A stretch of DNA of 64,000 bases from assembly GCF_036373705.1 (NCBI RefSeq), contig NC_089857.1:40000784-40064783 (forward strand), read 5' to 3'. The notes under the pieces are model-generated. The model saw only the letters and a list, made by a program, of their open reading frames with translations. It made no database searches and had not been told where the DNA came from. A program made the position numbers and the translations under genes. The DNA is from Amia ocellicauda (Eukaryota; Chordata; Actinopteri; Amiiformes; Amiidae). Positions 56,741 to 64,000 of the stretch are shown here, in pieces (position 1 is the stretch's first letter; every line of letters begins with the position of its first letter).

Positions 56741-58270
56741 AAAGCTAAAAAACAAACATTTATTATCTTTAGCTGATATGCAGTTAAATATCTAGTTTAT
56801 GGTCATGATTTCCATGATTCCCCCCCTTCATCTGGGTGGCACCAGTCTTAACAGTCACTGGATCCTCTCAGCTGAAATGGCCTGGGGAATACCGAGATGA
56901 ATTAATAATTTGTATTTTTCCTTTCTTGACTCTCTTGATATCTAGTATTTGAAGGGGCTTTCTTACACAAAGGCTTAGGTTTCCTGTGCTTATTAATTAA
57001 GACTTCTAACATTTGGTGGCGTAACTTTTTCTATCTTTTATCTACATCAGAGAGTGCAATGCATAGCACAGTTAGATATTGACATTGATCGTGTGTTGTT
57101 GTGTAAGAACTATGACTTAATCTTGAAACAGTGAGATGTGTTTCAAAGTATCATTAAAGGCTTGGATACCTCGAGCGGCAACGTAGGATGTGTTACTGCA
57201 TTGGAATATCAAGAATTAAAAGAACAATGGGTCATTGTTCTAATTAACCCATTCTTCAGTCAAGCAGTGGAGTTGATATCGGTACAGTGGTACTTTTTCA
57301 TTGCGAGTTTCTAAAGCTTGTGATTTCAGAAATGTACGAGCTAATCCCTTAAATATTTTGTATGCACTAAACATTTTCTTATTTTATAGTTGTGTATGTA
57401 TTGGAAGTGCTTTGGGCAAAGGTATATAGGGTATCATTAGAGGCAATTGGTGAATCATTTGTTCCTTTTTTTCCTTTAATTGTCTTAAGAAGAACCCACT
57501 GCAGGCCCCATCCGTCACGATTCACTGATGTAATTAAATTTGGATCAGTCTGCACGGTCAGGTTGATCTAGCATCAGCTGCAGTGTCTTTATTAAGTTAG
57601 ATTTCATTATGTTCACACATTGCCAAGGGGCACATTGAGTCATATTCACAGGAAGCTGCTGTGGCCACTGAACAACTATTAATTTTATGTTGTGCTTTTA
57701 TAACTACAGTGGCTGTATTTTAGTGCCATTTATGTGTTTAAAAAATATAAATAAACATTTTTTTCAGGCTCCGGTATCAAAAAGATAATAAGCAGACATT
57801 ACTTAATAAATGCCTATAGTTACAAAAAATATCTTCCAGTTTAAAACTGTATTTAGTCACTCCGCTTGGATAAACAAGAGATTTAAAATACCCTACAAGG
57901 GGTCTGCTGAATTCCCCTAGTTTCTTGCAACTATTGAGTCATAAGGGGAGATCTCATTAACTGCGATACAGATGTACTGAGTCAGAGGAAACTGTTCTTG
58001 GCACAGGGAGAGAAATCCAGATTCGTTATGGTAGTGAACTGTGGTAGTACATTGTGAAATAATGAAATAAATATTTCTATATATGAGGCCAGTTGCAATT
58101 GTTTCTTATTTTGTTTTCTTTTCTCCCCCATATAGGTCTTTGAGAAGGTCTGCAACTGATGAAGGAAACCAGCACATTTTGAATACACCATCTTTGAGGA
58201 AAACTGAAAGATTGTGCCTGGCTTTTACTTGCAAAAGCAATATGAATATGACATTCTTGTAGAAATTTAA

Positions 58271-58308
<38 letters not shown>

Positions 58309-58350
58309 TATATATAAAAAAAAAGCCAAAACAGTTTTCAAACACAGAAT
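56741..58350 (+). repeat. Block C: third copy of the block A/B intron and 5'UTR
   Basis: It matches 21840-23330 of block B and, with a gap replaced by a MITE, 1484-3480 of block A. It is the presumed source copy because it leads directly to the intact NFIL3 coding exon without a Tc1. A (TA)n run of about 22 units at 58272-58305 sits where block B carries its Tc1. Confidence 0.9.
58136..58350 (+). other. nfil3: NFIL3 exon 2 5'UTR with upstream ORFs
   Basis: The acceptor TTTCTTTTCTCCCCCATATAG ends at 58135. An upstream ORF of 7 codons (MKETSTF, 58159-58182) is identical in all three copies. A second short one (MNMTFL) begins near 58240 and is only partly kept in the others. They may limit NFIL3 translation. 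Confidence 0.65.
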
Positions 58351-59772
58351 ATGCAAGCAATCAAGAAGGAACAGCCAACGATGGACTCTTGTAGTGGAGA
58401 TAATGTTCTAGTACTGGCTGCAGCTTTACAAGGCTCAGATGGGGACTTGGTGTCTCACAAATTACCAGGTGTGGGCTTCAAGTCAAAAAACTCGTCGTGC
58501 CGCAGAAAACGGGAGTTCATCCCAGACGAAAAGAAAGATGATCAATACTGGGAGAAGCGCCGGAAAAACAACGAAGCTGCCAAGCGGTCCAGAGAGAAGC
58601 GGAGGCTCAACGACATGGTCCTGGAGAATAAACTGATGGCTTTGGGAGAGGAGAACGCTACCTTGAAATCCGAGCTGTTGTCCCTGAAACTCAAGTTCGG
58701 TCTAGTCAGTTCTTCAGCCTACGCCCAAGAGGTGCAGAAGCTTTCAACTTCCACCGCTGCGTTCTATCAGGAGTTTAACTCGGCCAACACGAGCAGAAGC
58801 TCTTACTCCGGGGACCCAGAGCCCCCTTTGGTCAGCAGCAGTTGCATTTCTGTTATAAAGCACTCTCCGCACAGTACCCTGTCAGATGCGTCTGAAACCT
58901 CTGTGATTGCCCAGGACAGCCCTCTGCGGAATACTTGCAGGACCCCGGAAATAATCAAACGAGAACCACTAGAAAATGTCAGTTACCCACAGGAGGCAAG
59001 AGAGAACAGTCCTTATGACTTGTACCGGAACTACATGGCAAACCCATTCCCCGTAGGGTACTCCCAGCCTTCTCCCATTTTACAAATCGTCAGGTCTTCC
59101 AGCAACTCCCCCCGAACCTCAGAAGGGGACGAAGGCACCGTGGGCAAAGCTTCAGACGGAGAAGATGAACAGCAGGTTCCCAAAGGTCCGATTCCTTCTC
59201 CGGTGGACCCAAAGATCGTGGTCGCTTCTGTCGTTAAGGTACCAGACGCACACTCCTCAGCCCTGCCCCATAAACTTAGGATCAAGGCCAGAGCCATTCA
59301 GATCAAAGTGGAGGCCATAGATCCGGACTATGAGTCTTCAGGGAAACCGTCTTTTCCCATTGGCATGTCTGCTAAAGGGTGTTATGAGACGGGGAAACGC
59401 ACAGCTTCTGATTTGATCCAGTCCTCTCTCAGTCCTTTATCTCTCCAAGTCAATAATCTCCGGGACTGGGCTCACCGGCCAGAGCACTGGCATAACAAGG
59501 ACCAGCCAGAGATCATTCAGAGTGGCTGCAAAAACAGACTGTGTCCCAGCTCGCCTGGGCCGTTCACGAGTAAACTCATTGTTGACCTCAAAGACAGTTC
59601 TTACAATGACACAGAGTCGGAAAACTTGTATTTAAAACAGGGAATTTCTGACTTGTCGGCAGAAGTTACATCTCTGAAAAGACTTGTTACACACCAGCAA
59701 GTGTCTGTTATAGATTCATGCAGAAGCACCACTGATAATGGCTCATTGTCTAAAGGAAGTTATACAAAGTGA
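58351..59772 (+). CDS. nfil3: NFIL3 (E4BP4) bZIP transcriptional repressor, intact
   Basis: 473 aa in one exon, close to the human length of about 462. Residues 51-85 form the basic region: RRKREFIPDEKKDDQYWEKR, then RKNNEAAKRSREKRR. The leucine zipper follows at about 86-117 ([20 protein letters not shown]). The vertebrate NFIL3 signature comes next ([18 protein letters not shown]), then the C-terminal regulatory region with two sumoylation-type motifs (IKRE and IKVE), LPHKLRIKARA, and a final helix (LYLKQGISDLSAEVTSLKRL). It binds D-box sites and represses in opposition to PAR bZIP activators, acting in circadian output and immune cell fate. AATAAA signals lie at 59968 and 60020. There is no stop or shift. 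Confidence 0.97.
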   Translation: MQAIKKEQPTMDSCSGDNVLVLAAALQGSDGDLVSHKLPGVGFKSKNSSCRRKREFIPDEKKDDQYWEKRRKNNEAAKRSREKRRLNDMVLENKLMALGEENATLKSELLSLKLKFGLVSSSAYAQEVQKLSTSTAAFYQEFNSANTSRSSYSGDPEPPLVSSSCISVIKHSPHSTLSDASETSVIAQDSPLRNTCRTPEIIKREPLENVSYPQEARENSPYDLYRNYMANPFPVGYSQPSPILQIVRSSSNSPRTSEGDEGTVGKASDGEDEQQVPKGPIPSPVDPKIVVASVVKVPDAHSSALPHKLRIKARAIQIKVEAIDPDYESSGKPSFPIGMSAKGCYETGKRTASDLIQSSLSPLSLQVNNLRDWAHRPEHWHNKDQPEIIQSGCKNRLCPSSPGPFTSKLIVDLKDSSYNDTESENLYLKQGISDLSAEVTSLKRLVTHQQVSVIDSCRSTTDNGSLSKGSYTK

Positions 59773-61679
59773 AACCTGTTTGTTTGCACATTGTCCCGAT
59801 TTCCACTGGAACTTTGTCATTTCACTGTAGTGTTAATATGGTGTCTAAATTATGCAGTACCTTTTTTTTTTTTTTATGGATGATGTCTTGTGCACAGATT
59901 GTTGCTGTCAATGTGTCTTGATTACCATTGTGTACAGTCTAGCAGCCTAAAGTTAGGCTCGGTGTAAAATAAATGTTCACTTTTTCTGTTTTTGTTGTAA
60001 ATTGTATGTTTTCATTTACAATAAATGTATGTAGATAAGAATGTAAAATGCTTGTTTTTTTATAAAATGAGAATATAAATACATGGTGGTTGTGCTCAAA
60101 TATTTCCTGCTTGGGCTAGGTCTTCATCAGTGTGTAATTAAGCAATAATGCATGACGAGGGGTGGGTGTGTGTGTGTGTGTGTTATGAGACGGGATGTCA
60201 CCACTTGGGTGCAGATAAGACGTGTCAGTGTAATTTGTTCACTTACACACTGGAATACATTACTGCTATTACACCATGATTATGAAGTAATTTCAGTACA
60301 GATTAATAGATATGCAAAAATATTTACATAAAATGAGACTATGGCCCCAAAAATGATGATGCAAGTATATCTTTATTTATTGGTGACCTATGTTAAACTT
60401 TAACCTTTATAGTTGATGTAAATTAGAACTTTCATTTTTCAAACTTGTTTATACAGTAGATTGGAGGAAGTGTGGCTATAATACCCAAGCCAATATTAAA
60501 GTGCCATGTAGTTACACACTAGACACCATGCTACACTGAATCCTCACTCATCCTGAGAAATGTTAAAATGGGATGCAAGTAGAATTATCTATGAATTGTG
60601 AAAAACACACACACACTTGCACATTCCCTTTAGAAAATTATCAAATAAATAAAATGCATTTAATATCAATCTTCCACTTTAAGCAGCTATGTTTTCAGGC
60701 ACCATTTGAATACTGTACCAATGTGTATTTATGGCATTAATGTCCCACATATAAGAGTTGAATACACTTTCAGGTTTCCATAACTCTTACACCTTCTATT
60801 TTTTTTACATTTCATAGGGCTTAGAATGTGCAAGTTTGTTTTTCACATACAAAAAAAAAATCAGATTTAAATAAACTTCTTATAGAGTTTATGTCTCTTC
60901 ATTTATATGTATTGCCATGTAAAGGAGCTGTGGTTTGATATTTGAGAAGATAAAGCAAAACTATGCCAGAACCAACGACGGCACCAAATCAAAACTTCAA
61001 CCACACATCAACTGAAAATGGAAAGAAAAGCACTTGGGGACTTGATGGCCGGTTTCACATTAGTTACAACGTAAGATCCTCTTGAACAAAAACCCACCAA
61101 CAAGTATTGGATCTAAGTTTGAGGCTAAACATGTTGCTGTGATTTTTCCATTTGTGTCAAATATGGCTTGGAAATGGAACATTTTACCATATAATTACCA
61201 GTGTACACAAGGATAGTAAAAATGTACAAATTACTTTTTATCTGCCTCATACACTGTAAATTGTAAATGAAAAGGGACAATCAAATATTCGAATGACATG
61301 CATGTCTTGGTCAGTCCAATAAAAACTTAACCAATACTGTTATCAATCAGTGAAAACTCATATTGTTTAAAAGAGGGTAAAGTGCACAAGTGACACAGAA
61401 CATAATAAATCATCCCTACATGGCAGTACAAAGTACACCTAGAAAATGTGTGAGAAACCATTACCATGGCCATTACAGAAAAAATAATACTTCAAAGGTG
61501 GTGTAATGACTGAATGGGTATGATACAAAATCTATTTGAATAGTACTTACAAAAAGTCTCACAATTTATAGTAACGGTCATATTTAAAGAAAAACAAAAC
61601 ACAACCATCTCCCTCATTTATAACAATCTGTGGTTTCTGGCTAGAAATTTTAGAGCTAATTATAAGCATGGAGTAGATC
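59773..61679. other. NFIL3 3'UTR and intergenic sequence
   Basis: The 3' UTR runs to about 60045 after two AATAAA signals. A (GT)n run lies at 60167-60182. The remainder up to 61679 is AT-rich with no gene recognised. Confidence 0.65.
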
Positions 61680-61995
61680 CCAACCCCAGTCCTGGAGGAC
61701 CCCCTACCCTGCTGGTTTTTGTTCCAACCCAGCTCTCAATTACTTAATTGAACCCTTAACTGAACTAATAATTTCCTAAAACAGAACCGTTTAATTATTT
61801 AAAACAGTAGGGGTTTAAAATTAAGTATAGAACTGTATAAAGAACTTATTAAGGAACCAACTTTTTTATAACATTTAAAAAGTCAAATCTAAGCAGATTA
61901 AGACTTCAATTAAGGTTCAATTAGGTCATTGGGCTCATTTGGAACAAAACCCAGCAGTGTAGAGGGTCCTTTAGGACCGGGGTGGGGTAACCCTA
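61680..61995. mobile_element. Foldback MITE related in sequence to the 17614/19286 family
   Basis: The left half CCAGTCCTGGAGGACCCCCT is followed by CTGCTGGTTTTTGTTCCAAC. The right half is its complement in reverse (GGAACAAAACCCAGCAGTGT, GGTCCTTTAGGACCGGGGTG). It is longer (about 315 bp) and more decayed, and the target duplication is not clear. Confidence 0.75.
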
Positions 61996-62505
61996 AGGGT
62001 GTAGAACATTTTAATATCGTCATCAACCAAGAATGAACGTATCCAATTACATTAAATACATATGGCTACCCTAGTCAAACTGTAAAACCATGCAATTGTT
62101 AATGTTTCCTGTGAATAAACAGACAATAAACAGATCTTCATTACCAAGATTTAATACCCTTCTCAGAATAAAGTAATGTGTTCTATTTAAATGGGAAAAT
62201 TAAGTTCAGTTTGGCAAATATGCAATCAGCATCCGTCTCCAGCTCTTTAAAACCTTATTGAGATTTGGTGTATGTTCAAATCTGGATGAAGGGAAACCCC
62301 CACAGTATTCTTATGCGATGCTGACGTCAAGTCATGTAACACTGATCATACTATTTGGAAAGACTATACATCCCTCTTACTTCATGCTATTCTTTGTTCA
62401 ATTATAAAAATACAGATTAAATATAAATAAAAGAGAGAATCCCCCCACTGGAAAGTTTACACTGGAAATCACCTCGCTGCATCAAGCGCAGGGCGCTGCA
62501 GGAGT

Positions 62506-62526
62506 CACGTGGTTCAAGCGACGTCA
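62506..62526 (+). promoter_or_regulatory. AUH promoter motifs: E-box and CRE-like site
   Basis: CACGTG at 62506-62511 and CGACGTCA at 62519-62526, 50-70 bp before the AUH start codon in a short CpG-rich interval. They fit USF/MYC-type and CREB/ATF-type binding. Motif evidence only. Confidence 0.45.
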
Positions 62527-62576
62527 CCGGGGTCGAAGGTGAAAGTCAAAATATAAACACACACAGGCAGAGCAGC

Positions 62577-62820
62577 ATGGCGGTCCTTGCTGGGTGCAGA
62601 GTCCTATCGCGGACATTTCGACGTGCTTCGTTAGGTCCCAGCTTGGAGGGGTCTTGCAGGTTGCAGCTGCATGCGAAATACGTGTACTGTAATTTCCGTA
62701 CCAGCGAGCCGCAGAGATGCCGAGGAGGGGGCTACGGATCGGGGCGACATTACAGCTCAGAGGCCAAGTCGGCCGGCGGAGACGACCTGAGCGTTAGGTA
62801 TTTGGATGGACAGGACTCAG
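62577..62820 (+). CDS. auh: AUH exon 1 (methylglutaconyl-CoA hydratase), partial gene
   Basis: ATG 62577 lies in a good context (GCAGCATGG). The exon encodes 81 residues plus the first base of a Gly codon and ends at 62820 before a GTATCG donor. The N-terminus (MAVLAGCRVLSRTFRRASLG) is Arg- and Ala-rich without acids, as in a mitochondrial targeting peptide. The end, HYSSEAKSAGGDDLSVRYLD, matches the AUH segment just before the enoyl-CoA hydratase fold. AUH converts 3-methylglutaconyl-CoA to HMG-CoA in leucine breakdown and binds AU-rich RNA. The catalytic exons lie downstream, outside the window. Position after NFIL3 on the same strand fits vertebrate synteny. Reading on past 62820 gives intron sequence only. 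Confidence 0.9.
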
Positions 62821-63393
62821 GTATCGAGATGAAATGCACGGAGCAGAAATACTGTATGGATGAGTGGATAGACTGTAACATAAGCATTGTTGTTGCACGG
62901 TTTTCATGTATCCTGTCGAGAAGGATGAATTGAGTACATGCACGCATAGTAAACTGGATAAATGTACCACACATTAGATGCAGGCTTTCTGTGATATATT
63001 ACAGTGTCCCACGCCAAACGTTTTTCTTCACTCGACGTTGTCATGTTTACTGGTGACATTTGTTTTATACACTGCTTTTAAAGCCTCTGGAGAAGCACTG
63101 GGAGCTCAGGTCCGCTGCAGCACGACGCCAGAGTCAACCAGACGGCACAACTAACGTCCGAGGACATCTGTACGCAAACCCACAGTTTCGTGCATCTGTC
63201 TTTCTGAATTGTTACTCAAGAGTTGGGCTCATGTGTCACCTCTGTTCGTTGTTCTGCCCCTGTTAGGAAAAGTGGAAAAAACAAACACGCACACAGTCAG
63301 TGGAAACAAATGTTACCGAGTTTGTGGTTAAGGCCCCTGAAGTTAACTTTCATTTTGGCATAGTTGATTGTGTTCTGTATTAAGCTGGGGGTG

Positions 63394-63453
<60 letters not shown>

Positions 63454-64000
63454 AATACTAATAATATTATTAATAATAATAATATTATATATGCATTTGA
63501 TTGTGCACATTTAGAAACATTTTTCTTTGTTATAAATTGTATGAAAAAAATGTTACTGCATAACACCCCAGCTGCATTGGTCTATACTGCCAGCACTCAT
63601 GACCTTGTCAGAAATGAATATTAACCCATTGCTTTGTTTATTCCACTGATCGTATCCCATTACATAACAGGAAGTTAAATGTCTTCTATAAAATGGGTTT
63701 AGACAGATTTATTAAACCATCTGCTTACCAGTTTTATGGAACATTTGGAATGTAATTTTATATAAAACAATCTGTAAAAATGCACAATCACCTGAAGGGT
63801 GTATCATGCTCTTGTGTTATACAACAACACAGTTGCATCAAGGAAATTAGGTTATTTGAGCCGTTTAGTATGTCAGATGGTTTTATTTAATATTTGGTGG
63901 ATGTGTTGATCCAAGGTGACTCACAAAACAACCCAACTGCATTATAAACTTTTAAGTGTAGCTGTAAAAACCTTATACAATAATGCCTAACTTGTTATTA
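62821..64000. other. AUH intron 1, no further exon seen
   Basis: It contains an (ATT)n microsatellite at 63395-63450. The open frames of poly-Ile on either strand come from that repeat. No segment resembling AUH exon 2 was found. Confidence 0.65.
63395..63450. repeat. (ATT)n microsatellite
   Basis: About 19 uninterrupted ATT units, followed by an imperfect AAT/ATT mixture to 63485 that can fold on itself. Confidence 0.95.

Noticed and set aside
63297-63624. Poly-isoleucine open frames on both strands
   Set aside because: They are translations of the (ATT)n microsatellite.

Overview
The window is nuclear DNA from a ray-finned fish. The evidence is spliced vertebrate genes, many Tc1/mariner transposons of fish type, CR1- and L2-type LINEs, SINE tails ending in ATA repeats, and AT-rich introns. 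No bacterial or organellar features were seen. The only long open frames belong to a vertebrate gene cluster or to transposons. The species cannot be fixed by eye.

The host genes are ROR2, NFIL3 and AUH in the order and relative orientation known from human chromosome 9q22. From left to right, all on the + strand: a remnant of NFIL3 exon 2 without coding sequence (3.3 kb); a duplicated NFIL3 promoter and exon 1 (16.25-16.53 kb) leading to a truncated NFIL3 coding exon cut off by a Tc1 fragment (24.6-25.1 kb); a ROR2 pseudogene broken by stops, deletions and nested insertions (37.1-41.5 kb); a divergent but open NFIL3-like bZIP gene (45.25-46.85 kb); a second NFIL3 promoter and exon 1 (51.2-51.5 kb) spliced to an intact NFIL3 coding exon (58.35-59.77 kb); and the first exon of AUH (62.58-62.82 kb), whose remaining exons lie beyond the window.

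Large duplications explain most of the remaining sequence. Block A (1-11.6 kb) and block B (20.37-30.34 kb) are direct copies of the region around NFIL3 exon 2 and its downstream flank. The intron and 5' UTR part of the same block recurs just before intact NFIL3 (56.7-58.3 kb, block C). A second pair of blocks carries the promoter: X1+Y1 (12.8-18.8 kb) and X2+Y2 (47.4-52.3 kb). X1 is inverted relative to X2 and lies between two oppositely oriented copies of one Tc1 family. The X2/Y2 junction is an unoccupied single TA, so a transposon-flanked inversion can be read base by base.

At least nine Tc1-type insertions or remnants are present, and three encode uninterrupted transposases with all DDE residues. 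Other elements are a CR1 LINE whose 5' half is inverted against its 3' half, an L2-type LINE 3' end and a SINE tail inside the dead ROR2 kinase exon, an L1/Tx1-like ORF1 interrupted by a hAT-type MITE, and an unclassified 1-kb inverted-repeat element in ROR2. Overall the window records local NFIL3 amplification with one preserved gene, one divergent paralogue and at least two decaying copies.
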